Source: JBBDMX01 sp038241095 (GTDB lineage: Bacteria; Planctomycetota; Phycisphaerae; Phycisphaerales; Phycisphaeraceae). Taken from it: 25,932 nucleotides of DNA. Made by a program: the position numbers and the translations under genes. Under the pieces are notes generated by a model. It had not been told where the DNA came from. It was given only the letters and a program-made list of their open reading frames with translations, and did not search any database. Below are positions 6,588 through 14,574 of this stretch, in pieces. Position 1 is the stretch's first letter; each line of letters opens with the position of its first letter. The stretch is from NCBI GenBank assembly GCA_038241095.1, contig JBBRGB010000015.1, positions 1 to 25,932 of the forward strand, read 5' to 3'.

Positions 6588-7742
6588 ATGAAGTTTGGCG
6601 CGCCGGCTGATCCCGATCAAGTGCAGATGTCGTTCGGCGATCATCTCGATGACCTGCGCCGACGACTCATCTATTGCCTTTACGGTGTGGCCATCGCCTC
6701 AGCGCTGACGTTTTACTATGGCATGAGCATCACGGCCTGGCTTTACACGCCGCTGGCGCACGCCCAGCGAAACGCCGGCATCCCGGTTCAGACCTACACC
6801 CTCACCGCCATGGCCGGCTTCACCACCTACATGAAGGTGGCCATCATCGCCGCCATCGTGCTGGCCGCGCCTTGGCTGCTGTATCAAATCTGGCAGTTCA
6901 TCGCCTTGGGGCTTTATCAGTCCGAACGCCGGGTCATCTATGTGCTGGCCCCTTTCAGCGCCGTGATGACCGGGCTGGGGGTGCTCTTTTCGTATCACAT
7001 TCTCCTGCCGCTGATGCTGACGTTTTTGCTCGGCTTCGCCACCTATTTCCCCGAGGTGCCGGCTTCGGAACCGACGTTCGTGGATCGCTTCGCCGCTTGG
7101 ACGACGGAGATCAGCGCCTGGGGCGCGGGGGCCACGCCGCGACCGCAACAGCAAGCGCCGGCCCCAAAGCCGGGCAATGGTGGTGACGCTTCGCAAACGC
7201 CAGTGCCGTTGACGCCGGTTCTCATTGACCCCGCGGATCAGACCAGCGGCGCGGCCACCCCCCCGCCGCCGCTGGCGATGCCGACGATGGAGCGCGTGCC
7301 CATTCTCGAAGCCGACCCGTCCACACCGACCGAGGGCGAGTGGTGGGTCAATCGCAAACAGCAGGAGTTGCGGGTGTCGCTGGACGGGCGGGTGTTTCGC
7401 GTGGCCTTGTCGATCCCATCGCAGAATCAGCCGCTCATTGATCTGTCGGATTTCGTTGACTTCGCGTTGTACATGATCGTGGCGGTGGTCATCGCGTTTC
7501 AGTTGCCGGTGGTGATGCTTATCGCGGGCTGGTCGGGGCTGATCGACCCGGCCTGGATCGCCGCTTGGCGGAAGTACATGGTCTTCGCCTGCTTCGCCGC
7601 CGGGGCGGTCATCTCCCCCACGGGCGACCCGTTTAACATGACAGTCATGGCCCTGCCGCTCTATCTACTTTTTGAGCTGGGCCTGTTGTTGATGCGCGTG
7701 GTCTATCGCCGTCGCGGCGAGGATGCCGAAGAGCAGGCGTGA
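6588..7742 (+). CDS. tatC: Twin-arginine translocase subunit TatC with large periplasmic insertion
   Basis: TatC recognises twin-arginine signal peptides and forms the core of the Tat translocon in the cytoplasmic membrane. Family features are clear: the N-terminal FGDHLDDLRRRL, the conserved WQFIALGLYQSERR after the second membrane segment (the glutamate corresponds to the signal-binding Glu of E. coli TatC), LPLMLTFLLGF, then LPVVMLIAGWSGLI, ISPTGDPF and LPLYLLFELGLLL. At 384 residues it is about 130 longer than typical TatC. The excess is one block, roughly residues 149-283, between the third and fourth membrane segments, so it should be periplasmic. The block is Pro/Ala/Gln-rich, then has a more ordered segment (EGEWWVNRKQQELRVSLDGR). 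No tatA or tatB is adjacent. The start lacks a ribosome binding site, as discussed for its promoter. Confidence 0.95.
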   Translation: MKFGAPADPDQVQMSFGDHLDDLRRRLIYCLYGVAIASALTFYYGMSITAWLYTPLAHAQRNAGIPVQTYTLTAMAGFTTYMKVAIIAAIVLAAPWLLYQIWQFIALGLYQSERRVIYVLAPFSAVMTGLGVLFSYHILLPLMLTFLLGFATYFPEVPASEPTFVDRFAAWTTEISAWGAGATPRPQQQAPAPKPGNGGDASQTPVPLTPVLIDPADQTSGAATPPPPLAMPTMERVPILEADPSTPTEGEWWVNRKQQELRVSLDGRVFRVALSIPSQNQPLIDLSDFVDFALYMIVAVVIAFQLPVVMLIAGWSGLIDPAWIAAWRKYMVFACFAAGAVISPTGDPFNMTVMALPLYLLFELGLLLMRVVYRRRGEDAEEQA

Positions 7743-7759
7743 TGATTTTGAAATGGTTC

Positions 7760-7812
7760 AATATTTAGCCCCCACCCCCGGAAGCTCCGCGCCGCCGGGG
7801 GCCAATATTTTT
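7760..7812. terminator. Probable bidirectional terminator between tatC and secDF
   Basis: Nested inverted repeats fill the gap between these convergent genes. AATATT occurs at 7760-7765 and again at 7804-7809, enclosing CCCCCGG (7775-7781) paired with CCGGGGG (7795-7801). On the plus strand the stem is followed by AATATTTTT; on the minus strand the A/T-rich flank is AAATATTGAA. The position and shape fit an intrinsic terminator serving both genes. Confidence 0.55.
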
Positions 7813-7826
7813 CGCACTTCACTTTC

Positions 7827-10800
7827 TCAACGCACGGGCTTGGCTTCCACGACGGTTCGCTTGGTCGCCGGGGTACGGTTGGTCAAGGCGTGGCCCATCA
7901 GCAGAATCGGCGAGGCGATGGCGATGGAACTGTACGTTCCGACCACCGTGCCCACCAAGAGCAGGAAGGCGAAGTTGTGTACCGCCGGGCCACCCAGCAC
8001 GTAGAGCAACAGCACCACGATGAAGAACGTGCCCGTCGTCAGCACGGTGCGGCTGATGGTCTGGTTGATCGAATCGTTAATGATCTGTGGGGTGGCGAAG
8101 GCCAGCTTGCCGCGGTTCTCACGGATGCGGTCAAAGACCACGATGGTGTCGTTGACCGAGAAGCCGATGAGCGTCAGGGTGGCGGCGACGAGGGAGAGAT
8201 TGACGCGGAAGGGTTCGAGCATGAGCCAGTGGCCCAGGAAAGAATCGGCCGCGTAGGCCGCCAGGGCGGTCAGGCCCACGGCAATGACCACGTCATGCAC
8301 CAGGGCGACAATCGCGCCCAAGCCGAATCGCAAGTCACCAAAGCGGAACCAGACGTAAGCCAGAATCGCCAGCCACGACAGCGCCATGGCCACGAGGGCC
8401 TGACGGGTCATGGTGGCGGAAACCTGCGGGGAGAAGTTGGAGATCGACCCCAGGCTGGTGTCGCGCAACAGCGCGTCGCGCACCACCATCCACTCCGTCG
8501 AAGCCAGGCCTTCAGGGTTGTCAAAGGCGTCGGGAGCATCGAGATAGTTGGTCGCCTGATCGCGGCTGACGACGACCATTTCCTTGTAAAGCGGGCGACC
8601 CTCGGCATCGCGGCCAAACTCCGTGCCGGGCAGGCCGAAGACCTCGAAGTCACGGTAGCCCAGAGGCTCGTAAGTCGGTTGCTGCCTCATGCGGGTGATG
8701 CGTTGGGTCACATCCGCCACCGTGGCGGTCGGCTCGATGTTCTCCAGACGAATCGCCACCCCGCCGACGTAGCTGCCCACATCCGCTGTGAGTTGCGGCA
8801 GGCCGATGTTAGCGCCCAGTTTGTTGCTGCGCACGATGCTCACCCGCCCGCGGGGCAGGCTCGACATCGGCGGCGGCTCGGCGTTCAGATCACCCATGTC
8901 CGTGAAGTGCAAGGGCAGCGTCGTGTCCAACACATCGGCGAAGGCGGTCTTGATGGTGTCGCTGACGATCTGCGGCTTGTCGTTGAGCGTGGCGATGGAA
9001 AACGCCTTGGCGTAAATGCCTTTTTTGCGCTCGGCGGTGTCCTTGGTGACGATCTCGGTGTCGCCCAGGGTGACAACCACGGCATTGTCGCCGGTCATGT
9101 TGGGCAGGTTGTTTTCCAAGGCGACCTTGGTGAGACGTTCACGGGCGTCTTGGAGTCGCAGAGCGTTGCCTTGCGCCAGTTGGAAGGTGACCTGCGTGCC
9201 GCCGCGGAACTCGATGTCGTAGAAGTCATCGCCACGGGAAAAGACGCCGACGATGCCGGCGATGGCCAAGATGGTGCTAAAGCCGATGAAGATCCACTTC
9301 TTGCCCAGCCAGTCGATGTTGGGTGAAAGCAGAGCGCGGGCCGGGCTGAACACCAGCGCCAGCATGGGCAGCTTCTTGGGCTTCATCAAGGCCATGTAGA
9401 TTTCAATGACCACGCGGGTGCAGAAGACGCCGGTGAAGATGTTGATGATCACACCGATGCCCAGAGTCACGGCGAAGCCCTTGATGTCGGCGGGGGTCTT
9501 GAACACGTCGATAACGCGGTCAAACGGCGCCAGGCCGTAAAGCACCCAACAGGTGATCATGGTGGTGAGGTTGGCGTCCACGATGGTGGAAAGCGCCTTG
9601 CCGAAGCCCAGACGAATCGCGGTGCGCAGGTCGGCGTGACGCTCCAATTCCTCGCGGATGCGCTCGTAAATCAGCACGTTGGCGTCCACCGCCATGCCGA
9701 TGGTCAGCACCAGACCCGCAATGCCCGGCAAGGTGAAGGTCGCTTGGAAAAGTGACATCACGCCGATGACAAACAGGAGGTTGAGGACCAGCGAGACGTT
9801 GGCGACCATGCCCCAGAAGAAGTAGTACACCAGCATGAACCCACCGACGAGGATCAGCGACCAGATGAGGGTTTTCAAACCCGCCATGAGGTTGTCCTGG
9901 CCGAAGGTGGCACCGATGGTCTGCTGGCTGATGGGTTCATCCGAGAGGCTGGCTTGCAGCGAGCCGGCGTTTAAGGTGCTGATGAGGTAGTTGAGTTCCG
10001 CGGGGTCAAAGCCGTCGTTACCGCCGGTGATCTGCCCGCTGCCGGAGATCTTGCTGTTGATCGACGGGGCCGAGATGACTCGGCCGTCGAGCACGATGGC
10101 CATGGGGTCGTTGACGTGGGCGGCGGTCATGGCGCCCATTTCCTGAGCGCCCACGGTGTTCAAGTTGAAGCCCACTGCGGGCAGGCCCGAACGGTTGTCG
10201 GGAATCTGACTCGCCGAGGCCAACTGCCAATCCGGCGCGGTCTTTTTGGTCAACGCCGAGCCTTTGGTGTCCGACAGCAGCATGTAAATCTGCCCGCCGC
10301 TGGCTTGAGCGATCATGCCACCGCCGGGCACCGCGCCCAAGTTGGCAAAGAACCCTTCGGGGTCGCCGTGCATGCCCTCCACCCGCTTCTGCGTTTCCTT
10401 AACAGTTCGGCCTTGGGCGAAGTTCTCCGGCTTGTCGATCAGAAACCACTGGTAGGGCTTGCCCGCTCCGGCGTTGGGACCCTTGGTCGCCAACTGCTCA
10501 CGGTACTGCTCCACATCCGAAAGATCATTGGGCGACGGCGCAATGCGGAACTCCAGCACGCCCGAACCACGCAACAGCGCGATCAAATCGCTGGGGTCGT
10601 CCAAGGGGCCTTTCTTCTCTTCGTAACGCTCATGGGCCGCGACCACTTCCTTGATTTCCCCGGCCTTGTCGGTGTGGCGGGCAGTGAAACTTTCCAAAGC
10701 CGTGGCACGGGGGTTGAACTCGCGGTCTTTGGGGTTGTCCGGGTTGACGCCCCGCGTGGGCATGGCGAGGATTCGCTCAAACTCGGCGGGCTGCACGTTG

Positions 10801-11495
10801 ATGGCCGTCACTGCCGCAAAAGCGTCGTTGTAAGCCTTGTCTGCTTCGACGACTTTGCCCGCCGCGTCGATGCTCTGATCCGTCAACGCTTCGATCTGCT
10901 TATCCAGTGCCTCGCGCTGTTCCTTGGGAGCGGCTTGATCGAGCTTGGACAGAGCCTCTTGGGCCTGGGCGATGTCCTTTTGCAGTTCCGCGTAGGGCTT
11001 GCCGGCGGTTTCCTTGGCGTCGAACGCCAGCGCCAGCGCCTTAAGCGAGGCGTGGAGTTTGGCGTCTTGGCCGGCGGTGGACGCGAGCTTTTCCTCGCGG
11101 GCCGGGCCATCGAGCAGCAGGGCCGTCTCGATGGTGTGCCGCTTCAAGTTGTGGCTGTAAAGCTGATCCTTGAGCTTGAGATATTCACTGCGGCGCTGCG
11201 CGGTGGCTTCCGGGGCGGCGGGCATCTGGATTTCCAGACGGTTGGCACCCTGCCGACGCCAGACCAAGTTGCGCACGCCCGAAGGATCGACGCGCTCTTG
11301 AAGCACTTGGATGGTCTGATCGATGGCGGTGTTGACGCTCTGGCCCTCGGGGACATTGACCTCGTAAACGAGGGTCGTGCCGCCGCGAAGGTCCAGGCCC
11401 AGCTTGAGCCGATCCTTGGGAGGCACGATGGCCCAGACGGCCAGCAGTGCCAAGGCCGCGATGAGGGAAAACTTCCAGGTCAGATTCTTTTGCAT
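7827..11495 (-). CDS. secDF: Protein translocase subunit SecDF (fused SecD and SecF)
   Basis: An RND-type membrane protein that uses the proton gradient to help complete Sec-dependent secretion. It is 1222 residues long from ATG 11493-11495, where a hydrophobic first membrane segment begins a few residues in; the frame is open to 11597 but upstream codons show no family similarity. The SecD half has LKLGLDLRGGTTLVYEV (about 28-45), a very long periplasmic region with Lys/Glu/Ala-rich, likely coiled-coil sequence (about 90-220), and a membrane block from about 540 with GLVLTIGMAVDANVLIYERIREE near 590. The SecF half starts near 728 with FIGFSTILAIAGIVGVF, then EFRGGTQVTFQL and, near 1108, GFSVNDTIVVFDRIREN. 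SecD plus SecF of E. coli total about 940 residues, so the extra length lies mainly in periplasmic regions. It is last in a tgt-yajC-secDF cluster, about 150 bases from yajC. Confidence 0.96.
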   Translation of the reverse strand: MQKNLTWKFSLIAALALLAVWAIVPPKDRLKLGLDLRGGTTLVYEVNVPEGQSVNTAIDQTIQVLQERVDPSGVRNLVWRRQGANRLEIQMPAAPEATAQRRSEYLKLKDQLYSHNLKRHTIETALLLDGPAREEKLASTAGQDAKLHASLKALALAFDAKETAGKPYAELQKDIAQAQEALSKLDQAAPKEQREALDKQIEALTDQSIDAAGKVVEADKAYNDAFAAVTAINVQPAEFERILAMPTRGVNPDNPKDREFNPRATALESFTARHTDKAGEIKEVVAAHERYEEKKGPLDDPSDLIALLRGSGVLEFRIAPSPNDLSDVEQYREQLATKGPNAGAGKPYQWFLIDKPENFAQGRTVKETQKRVEGMHGDPEGFFANLGAVPGGGMIAQASGGQIYMLLSDTKGSALTKKTAPDWQLASASQIPDNRSGLPAVGFNLNTVGAQEMGAMTAAHVNDPMAIVLDGRVISAPSINSKISGSGQITGGNDGFDPAELNYLISTLNAGSLQASLSDEPISQQTIGATFGQDNLMAGLKTLIWSLILVGGFMLVYYFFWGMVANVSLVLNLLFVIGVMSLFQATFTLPGIAGLVLTIGMAVDANVLIYERIREELERHADLRTAIRLGFGKALSTIVDANLTTMITCWVLYGLAPFDRVIDVFKTPADIKGFAVTLGIGVIINIFTGVFCTRVVIEIYMALMKPKKLPMLALVFSPARALLSPNIDWLGKKWIFIGFSTILAIAGIVGVFSRGDDFYDIEFRGGTQVTFQLAQGNALRLQDARERLTKVALENNLPNMTGDNAVVVTLGDTEIVTKDTAERKKGIYAKAFSIATLNDKPQIVSDTIKTAFADVLDTTLPLHFTDMGDLNAEPPPMSSLPRGRVSIVRSNKLGANIGLPQLTADVGSYVGGVAIRLENIEPTATVADVTQRITRMRQQPTYEPLGYRDFEVFGLPGTEFGRDAEGRPLYKEMVVVSRDQATNYLDAPDAFDNPEGLASTEWMVVRDALLRDTSLGSISNFSPQVSATMTRQALVAMALSWLAILAYVWFRFGDLRFGLGAIVALVHDVVIAVGLTALAAYAADSFLGHWLMLEPFRVNLSLVAATLTLIGFSVNDTIVVFDRIRENRGKLAFATPQIINDSINQTISRTVLTTGTFFIVVLLLYVLGGPAVHNFAFLLLVGTVVGTYSSIAIASPILLMGHALTNRTPATKRTVVEAKPVR

Positions 11496-11593
11496 GAATG
11501 ACTCGTTGACATCAATAGAATGAAGCGCCGTAGCGCCGTGCGAAACCCCGTCTTTCCCCTCGGCGCGACGTAACGCCGCCGCGCGCCCCAAAA

Positions 11594-11646
11594 TCACCCC
11601 TTCACCCCCTCACCTTGTCACCCCCTCACGCCTCCCCCCCACCCGC
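11594..11646 (-). repeat. G-rich GGTGA-type degenerate tandem repeats between yajC and secDF
   Basis: On the minus (mRNA) strand the gap contains back-to-back octamer-like units built on GGTGA: GGGGGTGA, CAAGGTGA, GGGGGTGA, AGGGGTGA. The transcript would have runs of four or five G separated by short spacers, capable of G-quadruplex formation. The remaining gap (11496-11593) shows no gene. Confidence 0.4.
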
Positions 11647-12123
11647 TCACTTCTTGTCTTCAACTCGCTCCTCGGCCAGCCCCTGAATCGCCGAGCGGGC
11701 GAACTTCAGCCGCGTGTTGTCATCGACCTTGAGCACCACTTCGTGGTCGCGCAGCTCGGCCACGGTGCCGATCATGCCGCCGATGGTCTGCACGCGGTCG
11801 CCCTTCTTGACGGCGTCGAGCAGGGCCTGGCGTTTTTTCTTTTCCTTGCGCTGGCTCCAGGTGCTCATGAAGATGAACAGGCCCATGATGACCAGCAGCA
11901 TGATCATGAAGGTGGGGTCGAATCCACCCCCGCCACTGGGCGCGGGTGTTGCGGGCGCTCCGGGGGTGCCGGTCGCGCCGGGTTGCGTCGTGGTGGTGCC
12001 ATCACCAGCGACGGTGGTCGTGGCCGGGGTGGCACCAACCGTTTGACCAGTTGCCGGGGGCGGCGGCGCGGTGCCGGCTTCTTGGGCCAGGAACAGAGGC
12101 AGAGCAAAAGTCACATCGAACAT
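11647..12123 (-). CDS. yajC: Preprotein translocase subunit YajC
   Basis: A single-span inner-membrane accessory of the SecDF complex. It is 158 residues long from ATG 12121-12123, with AAGGAG five bases upstream. Order: a hydrophobic N-terminus (FALPLFLAQ), a Pro/Thr/Gly-rich linker of about 50 residues (TTTVAGDGTTTTQPG), one membrane segment (FMIMLLVIMGLFIFM), then the conserved cytoplasmic domain with QRKEKKKRQALLDAVKKGDRVQTIGGMIGTV, close to the family consensus. It is longer than E. coli YajC (110 residues) because of the linker. The position between tgt and secDF is the classic arrangement, and the stop lies about 150 bases before secDF. Confidence 0.95.
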   Translation of the reverse strand: MFDVTFALPLFLAQEAGTAPPPPATGQTVGATPATTTVAGDGTTTTQPGATGTPGAPATPAPSGGGGFDPTFMIMLLVIMGLFIFMSTWSQRKEKKKRQALLDAVKKGDRVQTIGGMIGTVAELRDHEVVLKVDDNTRLKFARSAIQGLAEERVEDKK

Positions 12124-12158
12124 CGAAACTCCTTGCCGCTTGCGGGCGGCTAAATTGG

Positions 12159-13397
12159 TCAAAGCCCCGCCACAGGCCAGCGGGTGCTGAATAAAGACCA
12201 GTCATTGTCCCGAATTGCCGCCCGAATGTCCAACATGAGTCGCTGGAAGTGCCGCAGGTTGTGCAGACTCACCAAAATCGGCCCCAACATTTCACCCGCC
12301 ATGAACAAATGTCGCAGATAAGACCGCGAAAAACCACCCCCGGAAGTCCCCCCGGAAGTGCCCCCGACAACGCCCCCCGCACAAGCCACGCAGTCGCAAC
12401 CCTCTTCAATGGGCAGCGGATCATCGGCGAACTTGGCGTTGCGCAAACGCATCTGCCCCCGCTTTGTAAAAGCGTTGGCGTTGCGGCCATTCCGCGTCGG
12501 CAGCACGCAATCAAACATGTCCACCCCCGCCCGCACCGCCATCACAATGTCACGCTCATAACCGACGCCCATCAAATACCGCGGTTTCTCCAGCGGCAAC
12601 AGCGGCGCGGTCGCTTCCACCACGCTGCGCATCTCGTCGTAACCCTCCCCCACCGCCACGCCTCCGATGGCGTAACCGGGCAAGTCATGTTGCGTCACCC
12701 GCTCCGCGCAGGCCGCCCGCAATTCCAAGTCCGTCCCACCTTGCACAATCCCAAACAGCGCCTGCTCATCGGGCCGCCCGTGCGCCTTGACGCACCGCTC
12801 CAACCACCGCAGCGTCCGCTCCACCGCCTGCGCCACCCGCCGCGAATTGATTTCATCAAGATTCACCGCACCCGAAAGCCCACCCGCTCCGGCGGGTGGG
12901 ACGCCCACCATAACCCCCGGCGCACGTCCCCCCTTCCCCAGCGGCGGGCAATCATCAAACGCCATAATCACATCCGCCCCCAATTCGTTCTGCACCTTCA
13001 TCGAGCGCTCGGGCGTCAACTCAATCCGCGAGCCATCCAAATGACTCTTGAAAACCACCCCTTCTTCATCAATGCGGTTGATGTGCCCCAGGGAAAAAAC
13101 CTGAAACCCGCCGCTGTCGGTGAGCATGGGCCGGCCCCAGCGCGACCACTTCTGCAACCCGCCCATCTTGGCCACCAACTCCGACCCTGGCCGCAGCAAC
13201 AGGTGATAGGTGTTGCCCAAGGCGATTTGCGCTCCCGTGCCCGCCACCAACTCCGGCAACAATCCTTTGATCGTCCCCTGCGTCCCCACGGGCATGAAGG
13301 CCGGGGTGTCAAACGCACCATGCGGCGTGACCACCCGCCCCACCCTGGCGGCAGTGGTCAAATCACGATGCGAGATTTCAAAGCGCAAAGCGGACAT
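12159..13397 (-). CDS. tgt: tRNA-guanine(34) transglycosylase with two in-frame insertions
   Basis: Exchanges guanine 34 for the queuine precursor preQ1 in tRNAs with GUN anticodons. Clear family blocks: PHGAFDTPAFMPVGTQGTIKG, GNTYHLLLRPG, LTDSGGFQVFSLG (with the catalytic-site aspartate), FDDCPP, FGIVQGG, GYAIGGVAVGE, PRYLMGVG, DMFDCVLPTRNGRN (nucleophile aspartate), and the zinc ligands CDCVAC plus the histidine of LHNLRH. It is 412 residues against about 375 in E. coli. The excess is two low-complexity insertions: about 28 residues after FDDCPP, containing a DNA palindrome (12879-12900), and a Gly/Thr/Ser stretch between the zinc cysteines and SRSYLRHLF, encoded by a 12-bp tandem duplication. 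Both keep the frame, so the enzyme may be functional. I chose ATG 13395-13397; GTG 13433 is an alternative. yajC follows after 35 bases. Confidence 0.96.
   Translation of the reverse strand: MSALRFEISHRDLTTAARVGRVVTPHGAFDTPAFMPVGTQGTIKGLLPELVAGTGAQIALGNTYHLLLRPGSELVAKMGGLQKWSRWGRPMLTDSGGFQVFSLGHINRIDEEGVVFKSHLDGSRIELTPERSMKVQNELGADVIMAFDDCPPLGKGGRAPGVMVGVPPAGAGGLSGAVNLDEINSRRVAQAVERTLRWLERCVKAHGRPDEQALFGIVQGGTDLELRAACAERVTQHDLPGYAIGGVAVGEGYDEMRSVVEATAPLLPLEKPRYLMGVGYERDIVMAVRAGVDMFDCVLPTRNGRNANAFTKRGQMRLRNAKFADDPLPIEEGCDCVACAGGVVGGTSGGTSGGGFSRSYLRHLFMAGEMLGPILVSLHNLRHFQRLMLDIRAAIRDNDWSLFSTRWPVAGL
12342..12365 (-). repeat. 12-bp tandem duplication inside tgt
   Basis: GGAAGTCCCCCC (12342-12353) is followed directly by GGAAGTGCCCCC (12354-12365), one mismatch in twelve. 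In the tgt frame it encodes a GGTSGGTSGG-type loop near the zinc site. It looks like replication slippage tolerated in a surface loop. Confidence 0.6.
12879..12900. repeat. Perfect palindrome inserted in the tgt reading frame
   Basis: CCCACCCGC (12879-12887) and GCGGGTGGG (12892-12900) are perfect 9-base complements around a 4-base loop. They lie inside the extra segment after FDDCPP. A neighbouring CCCACC at 12904-12909 could pair alternatively with the right arm. The arrangement resembles protein-coding palindromic elements known from Rickettsia, but I cannot test whether it recurs in this genome. Confidence 0.5.
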
Positions 13398-13451
13398 AGG
13401 CCCGCATGATACCGGCCCTCGGTTGAACTTCACTTGGGTTGAAACACCCGC

Positions 13452-14459
13452 TCAACTGGCGCGGCGATGAAGTGGACGAGTGATGCGGGCCGCGGGCGCG
13501 GGCGGGGCGTCCACTTCCGCTTCTTGCACTTCATCCGCTTCGGCGACGACCGTGGCCGACACCAACTGCGTGAGCAGCGGTTGAGGCTTGGGGCCGCGAC
13601 GGGGTCGGAGGTGATAATCGTGCTCGGAGGAAAAAGGGTTGCCGCTGGTGATGCGTTCGTTGAGCCGCTGAAGCGACTGGATTTCGATCTGTCGCACCCG
13701 TTCGCGGGTCAGGCCGATGCGTGCCCCGACCTCCTTGAGGGTCATGGGTTCCTCGCCATCGAGGCCAAAACGCATGCGCAAGATCGTCGCCTCACGCACA
13801 TCAATGACATCCAGCAGGCGACGGATTGTTTCCACCTCGTCGCGGTCGAGTGATTGGCTTTCGGGTGAAGGGGTGCGCGGGTCCGCCAGGAGTTGCATCA
13901 AGTCCGCGCCATCCTCGGCACTGGTCGCCTGCCCGGGTCGTTGAAACGCGCGAACAGCCTTGCGAATGATGCGAACCTTCCGGGCCGGCACATCCATCGC
14001 CTTGGCCAGTTCCTGATTCGACGGCGCCCGGCCAAGGTCATCAGTCAAATCCTGACTGGCTTTCTTCCACCGCGCGATGAGTTCCACCATGTAGGCGGGA
14101 ATATGCACCGGCTGCACGGCGTTGATCAACGCCCGCTTGATCGCCTGCTTGATCCACCAGGTGGCATAGGTGCTGAACCGCGCGCCTTGATCGGGATCAA
14201 AGGCCTCCACCGCCCGCATGAGGCCGAGGTTGCCTTCTTCGATGAGGTCGACCAAAGGCAGGCCGCGGTTGGAAAAACGCTTGGCGATGTTGACCACCAG
14301 CCGCAGGTTGGAGCGCACCATGGTGTCGCGTGCCTGGGGGCAGTTTTCGTGCATGATGCGCCAGCAAAGCTCGCGCTCCTGTCGTGCGTCGAGCAGGGGC
14401 GAGGCGTCGATCTGTCGCAGATAGAGTTCCAGCGACTGTTTGACGGAAGTAGTGGCCAT
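13452..14459 (-). CDS. RNA polymerase sigma-70 family factor (RpoD/group 2-like)
   Basis: A 335-residue primary-type sigma factor directing promoter recognition. Region 1.2 (LELYLRQIDASPLLDARQE), region 2 with the -10-reading helix (NLRLVVNIAKRF ... FSTYATWWIKQAIKRAL), region 3, and region 4 ending in a helix-turn-helix that reads the -35 (LKEVGARIGLTRERVRQIE) are all present. The acidic region 1.1 of housekeeping RpoD is missing, so this is more likely an alternative or group 2 sigma, several of which are usual in planctomycetes. About 60 residues follow region 4 (Glu/Ala/Pro-rich, ending in an Arg/His-rich tail), which is unusual. I chose ATG 14457-14459; the frame is open to 14504 with no better start. 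It lies 54 bases upstream of tgt in the same direction. Confidence 0.9.
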   Translation of the reverse strand: MATTSVKQSLELYLRQIDASPLLDARQERELCWRIMHENCPQARDTMVRSNLRLVVNIAKRFSNRGLPLVDLIEEGNLGLMRAVEAFDPDQGARFSTYATWWIKQAIKRALINAVQPVHIPAYMVELIARWKKASQDLTDDLGRAPSNQELAKAMDVPARKVRIIRKAVRAFQRPGQATSAEDGADLMQLLADPRTPSPESQSLDRDEVETIRRLLDVIDVREATILRMRFGLDGEEPMTLKEVGARIGLTRERVRQIEIQSLQRLNERITSGNPFSSEHDYHLRPRRGPKPQPLLTQLVSATVVAEADEVQEAEVDAPPAPAARITRPLHRRAS

Positions 14460-14574
14460 GCCCCTCTCGTTGCAAAAGCGTTGGGAAGCGTTTTCCCATG
14501 CCACGCCGCACCGGAGATTCCGGGAACGGCGCGGGTTTCACTAAGAGATATCGTCGGCGCTTTGAAGGGGTGGC

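Noticed and set aside
7890..9326. Long plus-strand open frame (478 codons) opposite secDF
   Set aside because: It lies entirely antisense to a clear SecF half, has His/Gln/Arg/Gly-rich composition typical of mirrored GC-rich codons and shows no family motif.
10116..11501. Long plus-strand open frame (461 codons) opposite the SecD half
   Set aside because: Antisense shadow of secDF with no ribosome binding site or motif.
12249..13409. 386-codon plus-strand frame opposite tgt
   Set aside because: tgt motifs on the other strand are unmistakable; this frame is His/Pro/Arg-rich noise.
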